This document shows, in pieces, positions 52,476-61,762 of a stretch of DNA of 64,000 bases. The DNA comes from Planctomycetota bacterium (GTDB lineage: Bacteria > Planctomycetota > Phycisphaerae > UBA1845 > UTPLA1). The stretch's first letter is position 1. Each line of letters opens with the position of its first letter. Below the pieces are notes generated by a model. It did not search any database and was not told the origin of the DNA. It saw nothing but the letters and a program-made list of their open reading frames with translations. The translations under genes and the position numbers were made by a program. The DNA lies in assembly GCA_015654675.1 (NCBI GenBank), contig JAATGM010000060.1, forward strand, positions 80,739-144,738, in the 5' to 3' direction.

Positions 52476-55400
52476 TTAGCAGCCGCCGCCGCTCAGTACG
52501 CAGTTCACGAAATTGGCGACATCGCCATTGTCGATCGCCGAGTTGGCCGGCGCACCGAGGTCACCCGCGCAGTTCTCGACCGCGGTGCCGCCACCGCCGA
52601 TCAAGATCTGCGAGAAGCGAACGATGTCGAGTCCGTCGATGAATCCGTCATTGTTTACGTCGCCGTGTGTACACACAACGGCCACCTGGCAGTCGCGAGT
52701 GACGATCTGGAAGTCGTCGATCGCGGCCTCAATCAGCGAGCCGGTCCCGCCGGCCGGATTGTCCTCGGCGACAAACCGCACGCGCATCTGGGACGTCAGG
52801 CCCACAAGACTCGCCGGGTGGAACTCATGATAGACCCAGCCGCCGCTATGTTCGCCGCCGAACGTCGAGCCGATGGTCTCGACGGCCACCCAGCTCGAAC
52901 CATTGTTGTTACTGATCGAAACGCGGAACGTGTCGGTGTTCGGATTGTCACCGGCATCGTTCGAATACCAGCGCCAGTAGCTGATAATGACGTTTCCGCC
53001 CGCTGAAAGATCAAGCGTCGGAGAAATGAGCGTCGTAAAGCCGCCGTCCACGTCGGCCTGGCCAAGCGCTCCGCCCACCGTGCCCTGGCCGGTAAAGAAG
53101 CAATTCACCGGAGAATGCCCCGCTTCCGGTTGTGCCGCAGTGCCGATCGGGTCGCCACGCGTCCACTGGCCGGTCGTGGCCGTGTCACCGGCGGCTCCGA
53201 GCGACCAACCGAGGTTTGCGTCGGCATTGTCCGAGAAGGTCGTCGTGGAACTTGTGTAAACAATCGCAGTATAGAACGACACGGGCGCGTTCAGCGGATT
53301 GTTGACCACGCCGGAACTCGAGTCGCTCGACACGTAGTAGCGAACCACGTCGAAGCAGTTCGCACCGGGAATGGTTGCGTCATACTCGCCCGGTGTCGTC
53401 TCGACCATTGCAATCGCCACAAATGGGGCCCCATTGATGGAATAGTGAAGCAGACCCGTTCCGGGCGTCGGCGTCGCTCCGCACGATCCGGCGACCGATA
53501 CATGGAACGTAGTCGGCGTCGATGGCGCGAGCTGTGTTGGTGTTCCCGGCGTAATCGAGAGCGAAACGACACTGGCAGAGGTGTACGACTCGACGATTCC
53601 GCTGCTGGAGCTTCCGCTCGGCGACGTCGCGGCCATACCCATGCCGCGCTTGGCAAATGCGGCCCAGAGGGTGCAGTAGTTCGCACCGCCGTTGTCGATC
53701 TGATCCGCCTGAATGATGGCACTCCGCGCCTGCAAGAAGCTCGGGTTCGCCGGCTGCAATTTCAACCCGTCAACGACGAGCTGCATCATCATTTGATTGC
53801 CCGCGAAGCCGTAGATGTCCCAAAGCGCCGCTCGGCACTCGAGAAGTGCGTTGCACCACACTTCACCGACGTTATGGACCTCATTGGCCGCCGAACTGAT
53901 AACCACACCAGTGATCGGGCTGATCGGTACCCCGGGCGGATACGACTGCTGCGCCGTATCGATGTCCGCATACGTTTCGGGATTCTTCGTCATGTCCGTC
54001 GAATACGGAAAGCGCCGGATCCCGAAGTAGTAATTGGTGTTGAAGCTCACGCCGGCAAGATTCAGCGTCGTGTGTCCGCCGGTGGCATAGATTCCGTGCG
54101 GATCGTCGCCTGCCTCGGCATTCAGCGAAATCCCAAAGTAGTCTCCCCATCCTTCACCCATGCCGCCAGACTGCGTGCCGCCCACCGTGTCGTTCGATAG
54201 ACGAATCGAAAGCCCGTGTGACAGCTCGTGATAAACGATATCGCCGTCCAGATCACCATCTCGATCCGGATTCGGACCAGTGAAAATGTACATCTGGCAG
54301 CGGCCGGTCGTGCCGTCCGCGCCGCCCGTATCAAAGTTCGCGTTGTTCGTTCCAGACCCGTCCTGCGAATCGGCCTGCACGCGGTCATTCCCCGTGCCGC
54401 CCCGTCCGAAGTTCAGCGTCTGGAAGTTCTTAAACTGCTCGTTGAACCCGAGCGCCCACAGCCGATCGTGATACCGATTGCAGAAATAGAATAACTGCGT
54501 CACCGCAGCGCTCTGATTGATCGCCACCGTCGGTGCCTGCGCCGGATCGTGCGTGAACAGGAATTGCCGGTACGGCGTGCCAACCGGTCGCGGCAGGTCA
54601 GGCGAATCGTCGGCATTTCGGTCAAGATGCGCGTCGACGTTATTTCCCTGAGTCTCGTTCACTCCGTCGTCCATCCAGCCGTTTGGATTAATCGCCGATA
54701 TGTCGGCGGGATTCACGGTCACGTCATTCTGCGGAACAAACGCCGCCTGAACCCCGCTCGGGGTCGGTGTTCCCGGCGACATCGGCGCCGGGCTGTCGTT
54801 CGTATAGACGCGGAATGTCATCGGCTCGGTCGTCGCGAAATGCAGCCGGTTCGAACGCCGCAGAATCTGCCCGTTGGTGGCGTCCACCATGATCTCATAC
54901 GTATTTCCGATCCCGATCTCCGGAATCAGCACCAGCCACGCCGACCGGATGTCCGTTTTCGTCAGCGGGAAATAGATTCGCTCGCTTGTTACGGACTCGT
55001 TCGGACGGAAGTCCGGCGTCGGACCCCAAACTTGCTTCTCGTTCGCCCCGCTCGCCGCGCCCACGGCGACCGGATCGACCGTCATCGAAATGCCAACGCT
55101 CGACGCCGCCGCTCGGATCGCGTCCAACGCGCTCAGCGTGCCGGCTGCCGGCTGAAAGTCTCCGGTCGGTCGCGACAGCATGTCGCTCGAAATGTTGATC
55201 AACTCACCGTTCCGCGTGACGTTCGCCCGCATCTCGGCCCCATACAGATCGATACCGCCGATTTGCTGCTGATAGATCAATCGCGTGACGCCGTTGTTGT
55301 CCGACACGGCGTTGAAGTCGACGCGCGCGTTATCGATTTCGGAGGGCGCGATCTCAAAAAGACCTTTGTGCGCGCCGACGAACGTGCGCGCCACCTGCCG

Positions 55401-55715
55401 CGCCGTCCAGCCGCCGGCCTGTGGGGCCGTCAGGAACGCGCGCGTCGATACGACGAAATGCGGCGTCCCGAAAAACTCATGGTCATCGACGCGAACCTCA
55501 GGCGTTGCCTGGAGTAGTTGCTGTTCGTCGAGTTCGCGCAGCGAAGTTGAGGCGCCCGTCCGCGCGCCGAGCAGCGCAGCCCGGACCGCTGCCGTCGGCT
55601 TTCCGTCCGCGTCCAGCCGGATGTCAAAGTTCGGCAAAGATTCGCCGGCTACCGCGAGCGACGCGGCAAAAATTGTTGATAGAATTCCCACTGCGCGAGG
55701 CAGGCACGACCGCAT
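52476..55715 (-). CDS. Secreted M36 (fungalysin-type) metallopeptidase with dockerin-like tail
   Basis: The 1079-aa product has a signal peptide (GILSTIFAASLAVAG) and an N-terminal FTP-type propeptide (about 60-290; FVGAHKGLFEIAP, YQQQIGGIDLYGAEM). The M36 catalytic domain has zinc motif HELSHG at 496-501 and third ligand Glu521 in GGMGEGWGDYFG. After it come a beta domain and a MAM/jelly-roll-like domain (about 850-1000: ISPTLDLSAGGNVIISYWRWYSND, fragments). The end is a dockerin-like GDVNNDGFIDGLDIVRF plus DNGDVANFV pair. It is exported and probably degrades extracellular protein, possibly surface-attached through its tail. Confidence 0.92.
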   Translation of the reverse strand: MRSCLPRAVGILSTIFAASLAVAGESLPNFDIRLDADGKPTAAVRAALLGARTGASTSLRELDEQQLLQATPEVRVDDHEFFGTPHFVVSTRAFLTAPQAGGWTARQVARTFVGAHKGLFEIAPSEIDNARVDFNAVSDNNGVTRLIYQQQIGGIDLYGAEMRANVTRNGELINISSDMLSRPTGDFQPAAGTLSALDAIRAAASSVGISMTVDPVAVGAASGANEKQVWGPTPDFRPNESVTSERIYFPLTKTDIRSAWLVLIPEIGIGNTYEIMVDATNGQILRRSNRLHFATTEPMTFRVYTNDSPAPMSPGTPTPSGVQAAFVPQNDVTVNPADISAINPNGWMDDGVNETQGNNVDAHLDRNADDSPDLPRPVGTPYRQFLFTHDPAQAPTVAINQSAAVTQLFYFCNRYHDRLWALGFNEQFKNFQTLNFGRGGTGNDRVQADSQDGSGTNNANFDTGGADGTTGRCQMYIFTGPNPDRDGDLDGDIVYHELSHGLSIRLSNDTVGGTQSGGMGEGWGDYFGISLNAEAGDDPHGIYATGGHTTLNLAGVSFNTNYYFGIRRFPYSTDMTKNPETYADIDTAQQSYPPGVPISPITGVVISSAANEVHNVGEVWCNALLECRAALWDIYGFAGNQMMMQLVVDGLKLQPANPSFLQARSAIIQADQIDNGGANYCTLWAAFAKRGMGMAATSPSGSSSSGIVESYTSASVVSLSITPGTPTQLAPSTPTTFHVSVAGSCGATPTPGTGLLHYSINGAPFVAIAMVETTPGEYDATIPGANCFDVVRYYVSSDSSSGVVNNPLNAPVSFYTAIVYTSSTTTFSDNADANLGWSLGAAGDTATTGQWTRGDPIGTAAQPEAGHSPVNCFFTGQGTVGGALGQADVDGGFTTLISPTLDLSAGGNVIISYWRWYSNDAGDNPNTDTFRVSISNNNGSSWVAVETIGSTFGGEHSGGWVYHEFHPASLVGLTSQMRVRFVAEDNPAGGTGSLIEAAIDDFQIVTRDCQVAVVCTHGDVNNDGFIDGLDIVRFSQILIGGGGTAVENCAGDLGAPANSAIDNGDVANFVNCVLSGGGC

Positions 55716-55849
55716 GAGAGCTCCTTGTAAGTCCCCCGTTCGTCAGAACGTGTCCACGAAAGAACTGTGCTTACAGCTAGTGATTATACCGAACTGCCCA
55801 GCCCAATTGCCACCACGAACGTCCGAATCACGACTTTATTGCCACGCCG

Positions 55850-56242
55850 CTAAATCGTTTTCTTCACCGATCCGAGCCCCAATTGCACGCTGCCCCCACG
55901 ATGCGCGCAACGATCTGTGTTCACGCACACATCCGCTAACCGCAGCCGCTCCACCGGCTGTCCCCCGAGCAGGTGCTGCTCGACAATCTCGGCCACATCT
56001 TCCGGCTTCACGAATCCGTACCAGACCTGTTCCGGATAAACGACCACCGTCACGCCATGTTCGCATTGATCCAGGCAACCCGCCTGATTCACCCGCACTC
56101 GTTTCTTTAATCCACGCTTTTCGACTTCCGCCTTCAACAACTCGCGAACTTTCGGCGAATCCTTCGCCGCGCAGCACCCGCGCGGATGCCCCGCTTCCCG
56201 AACATTCGTGCAGACAAAGACATGTCGCTCGTACAATGGCAT
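55850..56242 (-). CDS. Thioredoxin-like 2Fe-2S ferredoxin
   Basis: The 130-aa product begins HVFVCTNVREAGHPRGCCAAK and continues with RVNQAGCLDQCEHG and VVVYPEQVWYGFVKPEDVAEIV. The cysteine pattern (C-x10-13-CC ... GCLDQC) is that of thioredoxin-like [2Fe-2S] ferredoxins related to the NuoE C-terminal domain. It is likely a soluble electron carrier. An upstream extension in the same frame is not needed. The gene is divergent from the RNA helicase gene. Confidence 0.87.
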   Translation of the reverse strand: MPLYERHVFVCTNVREAGHPRGCCAAKDSPKVRELLKAEVEKRGLKKRVRVNQAGCLDQCEHGVTVVVYPEQVWYGFVKPEDVAEIVEQHLLGGQPVERLRLADVCVNTDRCAHRGGSVQLGLGSVKKTI

Positions 56243-56407
56243 GAAACCACCCTCCCGGCCGACTCAGCCCCGATCTTAACCGCCCGCGACCGCCGTCCAA
56301 CCCGACGTTCGGGCGCTATTCGCCAAGCGCCGCCCAAACCATTACAATCTGCACCATACTCGGGAACCCGGTTTCGGCCCCCTTCGCGGTCCGCTCGGCA
56401 ACGAACT

Positions 56408-57679
56408 ATGCACAAACAGGTTCAACTTCCACAAGCATTCGCACAACTCGGCATCGAAACCCCCATCCTTGACGCGCTCCCCGAAATTAACTTCCTTGAG
56501 CCCTCCGATATCCAGCGCGAGATGATTCCGCACGTCCTCGCCGGACGCGACGTTCTCGGCCAGGCCCGCACCGGAACCGGCAAGACGGCCGCCTTCGGCC
56601 TGCCCATGCTCCAGATGATCGACCCGGAGCTGCCCCTGCAGGCGCTCGTCCTCTGCCCAACACGCGAACTCGCCGCTCAGGTTGTCGGAGACTTCCGCCG
56701 CTTCACCAAGCACAAGCCGCTCCACTGCGTGCCTGTCTACGGTGGCCACGGCCTCAAGCAGCAACTCCACCAGTTAGGCCGCAAGCCCCACGTCGCCGTC
56801 GGCACGCCCGGCCGCGTCCTCGACCTCTTCGGCCGCAACGCTCTTCAGACCCGTGATGTCCGCTTTATCGTCCTCGACGAAGTCGATCGCATGCTCGACA
56901 TCGGCTTCCGCGACGACATCCGCCGAATCCTTTCCAATTTCACCCACGAGCATCAGACCATCTTCGTCTCCGCCACCCTCGGCGAAGAGATTAAGCGGCT
57001 CGCCAAGCAGTACATGCGCGACCCCGTCGAGGTCAACGTTGCCGGCGAGGCCCTCACGGTCGACGAGGTAGACCAGTACTTCTGCTCGGTCGAGCCCTGG
57101 GACAAGTTTCGCCTCCTGCGCATGTTCCTCAAGCAGGAGCAGCCCAAGCTCCTCATCGTCTTCACCAACACCAAGCACGGCGCCCGCAAGCTCGCCAAGC
57201 GACTCTTCGCCGATGGCATCGACGCCAAGGAAATCCACGGCGACCTCGTCCAGCAGAAGCGCGAAAAGGTCATGGAAAAGTTCCGCCGCCACCAGATCCC
57301 CGTTCTGGTCGCGACCGACCTCGCCTCGCGCGGCATCGACGTCTCCGCTGTGACTCACATCATTAATTGGGACGTCCCCCAGGATCCTGAGATCTACGTC
57401 CACCGCGTCGGCCGCACCGCCCGCATGGGCGCATCCGGCAAGGCCATCACCTTTGTTAAGAAGGAAGAAGGCGGCGAACTCACCAAGATTGAAATGCTCA
57501 TCAACAAGGAGCTGAAAAAGCTCGACGTGGACGGCTTCACCCCATCGGCCGCCCCGGCCGAATTCGCCCCGTTCCCGGTCGCCGCTGAACCGGTCGTCCC
57601 CATCATCCAGCAACCCCAGCGGGCCGCCCCAAGCACGCTCGGCGGCCGATTCAAGCCCTCCCGCCGCCGCCGGCTCTAG
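56408..57679 (+). CDS. DEAD-box-family ATP-dependent RNA helicase
   Basis: ATG 56408 gives 423 aa and begins just before the Q motif (LGIETPILDALPEINFLEPSDIQ). All helicase motifs follow: ARTGTGKT at 53-60, PTRELA, GTPGRVLDL, DEVD at 157-160 in place of DEAD, SAT at 188-190, ATDLASRGIDV and HRVGRTAR at 332-339. The C-terminal tail is Pro/Ala-rich and ends in RRRRL, likely an RNA-binding tail. It unwinds RNA in ribosome assembly or cold adaptation, as inferred from family. The long frame upstream to 56186 overlaps the ferredoxin gene and is not used. Confidence 0.93.
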   Translation: MHKQVQLPQAFAQLGIETPILDALPEINFLEPSDIQREMIPHVLAGRDVLGQARTGTGKTAAFGLPMLQMIDPELPLQALVLCPTRELAAQVVGDFRRFTKHKPLHCVPVYGGHGLKQQLHQLGRKPHVAVGTPGRVLDLFGRNALQTRDVRFIVLDEVDRMLDIGFRDDIRRILSNFTHEHQTIFVSATLGEEIKRLAKQYMRDPVEVNVAGEALTVDEVDQYFCSVEPWDKFRLLRMFLKQEQPKLLIVFTNTKHGARKLAKRLFADGIDAKEIHGDLVQQKREKVMEKFRRHQIPVLVATDLASRGIDVSAVTHIINWDVPQDPEIYVHRVGRTARMGASGKAITFVKKEEGGELTKIEMLINKELKKLDVDGFTPSAAPAEFAPFPVAAEPVVPIIQQPQRAAPSTLGGRFKPSRRRRL

Positions 57680-57787
57680 ACACTAATCCCACAAAAGGAC
57701 TGCGACTCTCAGGCGCCACTTCGATCGCCCACGATGAACGCCAAAGTCGTGCGCCAGTCATGGCCAAGGCTAACGTCCTGAGTACAC

Positions 57788-58429
57788 TCAAGACGCCGGC
57801 TTCGAAACGTCAAACCCTCGCGCGATGGCCTTGGAACGCCCCTCGCGATTCCACCACGCCTTCACGCCCTCAACGTCGATTTTGAGCACCACCACGCGTT
57901 TCTTCGGCTTTGCCTCGTCATCGCCTCCTTTCTTCCACCCCCCGATATCGACTTTGCACGACTTGCGCAGAAATGAATCCAGCCCGGCCGCCATATGCTC
58001 AGCGGTGTATTGGTTCTCTTCACGCATCAACGCTTCGCCCAGCGCGAGCACGATCGCAGACTCGCGGAATGGGCCCGGATATGGTTTCACTTCGGAGAGC
58101 GCAGTCGCCGCCCTTGACCGGACGTTCGCGTCGTCGTCAAACTGGACGATGGTCATTAGGAGCGGAACGTACCGGCAGTCCGACGTTGAGGCCGATGCGA
58201 TCGCCCCCACCAGAATGCCGCGCTGTTCCGGTTTCGAAAGCCGCAGGTAAGTCTGCGTAACCGTCTCTTCGCTCTGGTTCTTGATCTTCGCCGCGAGTTC
58301 ATTCACGCGGGCCATGTACGCCGCCCCCTTGAGTGACTCGATGTCCTTCATCGATTGGGCGAGATCGGTTGCCTGGATCCGACCGTCGAGCCATCCCCCC
58401 ATCATCGCGCAAAGCAGGAGCGAGATCAT
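57788..58429 (-). CDS. HEAT-repeat-like protein, unrecognised
   Basis: No named family. The 213-aa product begins with a hydrophobic stretch (ISLLLCAMMGGWLDG) that may be a signal. Its middle looks like HEAT/armadillo-type helices: CRYVPLLMTIVQFDDDANVRSRAATALSEV and RESAIVLALGEALMREEN. The Lys-rich insert (KKGGDDEAKPKKR) and the end VEGVKAWWNREGRSKA are distinctive. It is 64 bases downstream of ubiX on the same strand and convergent with the helicase gene. Confidence 0.65.
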   Translation of the reverse strand: MISLLLCAMMGGWLDGRIQATDLAQSMKDIESLKGAAYMARVNELAAKIKNQSEETVTQTYLRLSKPEQRGILVGAIASASTSDCRYVPLLMTIVQFDDDANVRSRAATALSEVKPYPGPFRESAIVLALGEALMREENQYTAEHMAAGLDSFLRKSCKVDIGGWKKGGDDEAKPKKRVVVLKIDVEGVKAWWNREGRSKAIARGFDVSKPAS

Positions 58430-58493
58430 CGAATGTTACCCTTTCTTGCCGTCCGGCATTCTTGTTCGCACAAAACCAAAACCGCCGCCGCAC

Positions 58494-59078
58494 CTACCCC
58501 TTCCACCGCGTATTCAACGAGTGCCCCACCCCCACAAGATCCATCAACTTCCCAACCACAAAATCCACCAAATCCCCCACGGTCTTCGGCATCATGTAAA
58601 ACCCCGGCGCCGCCGGACAGATAATCCCTCCCGCCTGCGAAATCCGCAGCATGTTCTCGATCTCAATCCGCGAAAGCGGCGCCTCGCGCGGTACGACGAT
58701 CAGCCGGCGCACCTCTTTCAAATGAACGTGCGCCGCCCGCGTGATCAGGTTCGAGCCCGTCCCGGCCGCCAGGTCCGCCAGCGTATTGCTGCTGCACGGA
58801 CAAACGATCATCGCATCCGTGAAAAACGATCCGGACGCCAGCCTGCTGCCGACGTCGTTGTAGCCATATTGCTTCACCCGCGCGGCGTGCTCTCCCGCCA
58901 GTGTCTCGGGCGTGGGATTCGTGATCCCCAGCTCGTCCGCGAAGAGCTGCCGCCCGTGCGGCGATACGACCATGTGCACGTCAGCGCCATTCGCGGCAAG
59001 CTGCTCAATGAGCCGCTTCGCGTATGGAGCCCCGCTTGCTCCGGTCACCCCAACCACGATCTGCTTGCGATCTGACAT
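58494..59078 (-). CDS. ubiX: Flavin prenyltransferase UbiX
   Basis: The enzyme makes prenylated FMN, the cofactor of UbiD-type decarboxylases. Motifs are VVGVTGASGAPYAKRL at the FMN site, VVSPHGRQLF, CPCSSNTLADLAAGTGSNLITRA, and LIVVPREAPLSRIEIENML. The 194-aa length is normal. It is three bases after the membrane/TPR gene and in one run with ubiE, which suggests a role in quinone synthesis. No ubiD is in the window. Confidence 0.95.
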   Translation of the reverse strand: MSDRKQIVVGVTGASGAPYAKRLIEQLAANGADVHMVVSPHGRQLFADELGITNPTPETLAGEHAARVKQYGYNDVGSRLASGSFFTDAMIVCPCSSNTLADLAAGTGSNLITRAAHVHLKEVRRLIVVPREAPLSRIEIENMLRISQAGGIICPAAPGFYMMPKTVGDLVDFVVGKLMDLVGVGHSLNTRWKG

Positions 59079-59081
59079 GCT

Positions 59082-60950
59082 CTACCCCGGCGCCGACAAC
59101 ATCGACAGCAGCACCAGCCGCTCGTGCGCCTCGCCCGCCCAGCACGAAAGCGGATAAGTCTCCGTCAGCCGTGTATAGACCCGCGCCGCATCCCGAAAGC
59201 GCGAGGCCTCCTTCAACGCTTCCGCGTGCCGCATCAATACTTCCGCGCAACCCGGCATGCCGCTGAAAGTCTTCTCCGCGATCTCCAGCCGTTCGATCTG
59301 CTGCCCGGTTGAGGGTTCCAGTATCGCGAGCTGCGCTGAGACAATCGGCTGCAAACCCGACCACGGATAGGCCGCCGCAATCGCCCGCAAATTCTCCGCA
59401 TATTTCGGATGATGCATGTCGAGCGATGCCAGAGCCGCCAGCGGATGAATCATCATTCGCAGATCTGGCGTCAGCCGCAGCCCGGACGCGTCGAATGGCG
59501 TCGGAAGTTCGTCCCGGCAGGTGGCAATGACCTCGCGTTCGCGTCGCGCCCGCTGAACCTCCGCGTCCAGGTCGATTCCCAGCGTGCTCCACGGTTCCTG
59601 TCGCAAAACCGTCGTCGCGCGCGGTCGCGCTCCCGCGGCCGGTGCCGCCGGCTGTGTCGCAGACGACTGCGGATCAAATCGCTCAATCAGAGTTCGAGAA
59701 AGTGTGTCAGCTTCGGCGATGTTCCCCTCGCGCAGTGCCAGCGTCGTCAGACGGTTCAGGGCCACTGCTGCCGGAACTTCGCGCGGGTAATGCGTCGCCA
59801 GCGCCTGCCACGCCTCGCGCGACTGTTCGCTCGGCATGTCCGACGTGTGTTCGACCCGATCGCTTTCCGCCAGCGCCGTCGGGTTGATCCGCTGGTCCAA
59901 TGCCCGCCCTTTGATGTACTGCACGCACGGCCGATAGCGCGACTGCGGAAAACAGTCCATGAATTCGTCGCACGCCGCCACCGCGTTGGATCGGTCGATC
60001 GCCAGATCGCTGAATGCGTCGTTCGCAAGCTTCGCGACGCACTCTTGCAGGATGTCCGCAAAGGGCTGAGTCTTTGACCGCTTCCACAGTCGCTCCGCCC
60101 GCTTGGTCGCCTCCTGTCGCAAGTCTCGATTTCGAAATGCCGTCCGGCTGCTCGGTCCGAACCGGTGCTCCAGCAGCCGATACTCCAGCTCATCCCGCCC
60201 GACTTGTGCGTGAAACAAAACAACCGGCACCGCGAACAACACCGCCAGTACCGGTGCAATTCCGCCCGGCCGGTAATTGATCGCTCGTGCCAGTCCCAAT
60301 CCGATCCCGCAGATGGCACACGACCCCAGCACGGCCAGCACCCACGGCAGATAGAGCTTGAATCCATACGGCGTCACCGGCGAATAAACGCTTCGCGGCT
60401 GCCGGGTCGCCATCACGAAATACACCACGATCGGCACCAGCCCCAGAATGGCGCTGGCGTACCGAAACTCCATCCGCAGCGGCCGCCCCGATGCCAGATA
60501 GCACCCCAGAGCAATCGTCGCCGCGAACCACTGCATCGCGGCCAGCCCGGCGATCATCGCGCAAAAAATCAGCGACGCCGGGAACCGATACAAAATGCCC
60601 ACGAGAATTGGCACCGAGGCCAGCGTGGCCAGCAGCAATCCCATGATCACGATCTGGACCGGCACTTCCTCCACGCTGATCGGAAAGAGGAGAAAGTCCA
60701 CCAGCGTCACCTGGTCCGGCCCCGTAGGATTGAACGACTTCCGCATCAGCTCGCCGTAATTGCTCGCCTCCCACGGCGTGTAGGCCCCCGTCCGCAGCCA
60801 GAACGCAAACACGCACAACCCGGCGAACAGCACCGACGTGATGATGAGCAGCAGGACCGCCCGGCGCCGATACTTCGGCGCGGTTCGCGTCCAAACATCC
60901 ATCCACGGCTGTTCGCGCGGCCGTCGATATGTCTCGAGCCGTTGTGCCAT
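59082..60950 (-). CDS. Membrane protein with TPR-like C-terminal half
   Basis: ATG 60950 (MAQRLETYRR) is preferred over an earlier frame start. The first half has six to eight hydrophobic segments (AVLLLIITSVLFAGLCVFAF, IVIMGLLLATLASVPILVGIL, LGLVPIVVYFVMA, WVLAVLGSCAICGIGLG). The second half is helical with TPR-like units (YPREVPAAVALNRLTTLALREGN, AEVLMRHAEALKEASRFRDAARVY). The join suggests a membrane scaffold. It lies between ubiE and ubiX, seven and three bases away, so it is firmly in their operon. The function is unknown. Confidence 0.75.
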   Translation of the reverse strand: MAQRLETYRRPREQPWMDVWTRTAPKYRRRAVLLLIITSVLFAGLCVFAFWLRTGAYTPWEASNYGELMRKSFNPTGPDQVTLVDFLLFPISVEEVPVQIVIMGLLLATLASVPILVGILYRFPASLIFCAMIAGLAAMQWFAATIALGCYLASGRPLRMEFRYASAILGLVPIVVYFVMATRQPRSVYSPVTPYGFKLYLPWVLAVLGSCAICGIGLGLARAINYRPGGIAPVLAVLFAVPVVLFHAQVGRDELEYRLLEHRFGPSSRTAFRNRDLRQEATKRAERLWKRSKTQPFADILQECVAKLANDAFSDLAIDRSNAVAACDEFMDCFPQSRYRPCVQYIKGRALDQRINPTALAESDRVEHTSDMPSEQSREAWQALATHYPREVPAAVALNRLTTLALREGNIAEADTLSRTLIERFDPQSSATQPAAPAAGARPRATTVLRQEPWSTLGIDLDAEVQRARREREVIATCRDELPTPFDASGLRLTPDLRMMIHPLAALASLDMHHPKYAENLRAIAAAYPWSGLQPIVSAQLAILEPSTGQQIERLEIAEKTFSGMPGCAEVLMRHAEALKEASRFRDAARVYTRLTETYPLSCWAGEAHERLVLLSMLSAPG

Positions 60951-60957
60951 CTGCCGC

Positions 60958-61710
60958 TCAGTCCCCCGCCCGCGCAACGTATATTTCCGTCACGCCCAGC
61001 GTCATCGAATGTGCCTCCGCCGTTGAAAACCCCGCCGCCCGAAGCGCGGTGCACATCCCATCCCGATCCAGGAACGTCTCCACCGACCGAGGCAGATATT
61101 GATATGCCCCAGTGCGGTCCCGGCTGATCAGCCCCGCCACGCGCGGCAGCACATGCTCAAAATAGAATTGATAAGCCGATCGCAGCAACCGCCCGCGCGG
61201 CATACCAAACTCGATAATCACCGCCCGTCCCCCCGGCCGCAGCACACGCCGCATCTCAGAGAGTCCGCGCCCCAGCTCTTGAAAATTTCGCACCCCAAAC
61301 GCGCAGGTCACAATTGAGAATGCCCCGTCCGCAAATGGCAACCGATGCGCATCCGCCCGGCACCACGTCAGCCGCGCGCAAGGCCGCGCCGCTGCGAACT
61401 GCAGCATCTGTTCCGCAAAATCCGCCCCGACCACCGATTCCGGCCCGGCCGACAGAATTTCCCGCGCCAGGTCGCCCGTCCCGCACGCCAGATCGAGAAC
61501 CCGATCGTCGGCCCGAACCGCCGCCAGCGCCACGGCCCGCCGACGCCAAACGCGGTCGCGACCGGCCGATGTCACCCGATTGACGCGCTCATAGGTCGGC
61601 GCGATCGCGTCGAACATCCGCCGCACGCGCTCGGCCTTGTCCGGCTGCCCGTGCGGATTGCGCAGCGTGCCCGCGTCCCACGCCTCCGACGATGATTCGA
61701 CCAGCGTCAT
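60958..61710 (-). CDS. ubiE: Demethylmenaquinone/ubiquinone methyltransferase
   Basis: A SAM-dependent C-methyltransferase of quinone biosynthesis (UbiE/MenG). Motifs: RVRRMFDAIAPTYERVNRVTSAGRDRVWRR (fragments), VLDLACGTGDLA for SAM binding, GADFAEQML, CAFGVRNFQ, LRPGGRAVIIEFG and YQYLPRSV near the end. This is the complete UbiE signature set. With ubiX nearby it points to menaquinone synthesis in this organism; which pathway precedes it is not shown here. Confidence 0.94.
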   Translation of the reverse strand: MTLVESSSEAWDAGTLRNPHGQPDKAERVRRMFDAIAPTYERVNRVTSAGRDRVWRRRAVALAAVRADDRVLDLACGTGDLAREILSAGPESVVGADFAEQMLQFAAARPCARLTWCRADAHRLPFADGAFSIVTCAFGVRNFQELGRGLSEMRRVLRPGGRAVIIEFGMPRGRLLRSAYQFYFEHVLPRVAGLISRDRTGAYQYLPRSVETFLDRDGMCTALRAAGFSTAEAHSMTLGVTEIYVARAGD

Positions 61711-61762
61711 CGGCCCTATTGTAGCGATCCGCCTTCAGACCCGCTCAATGCCGCGCCGCCCC

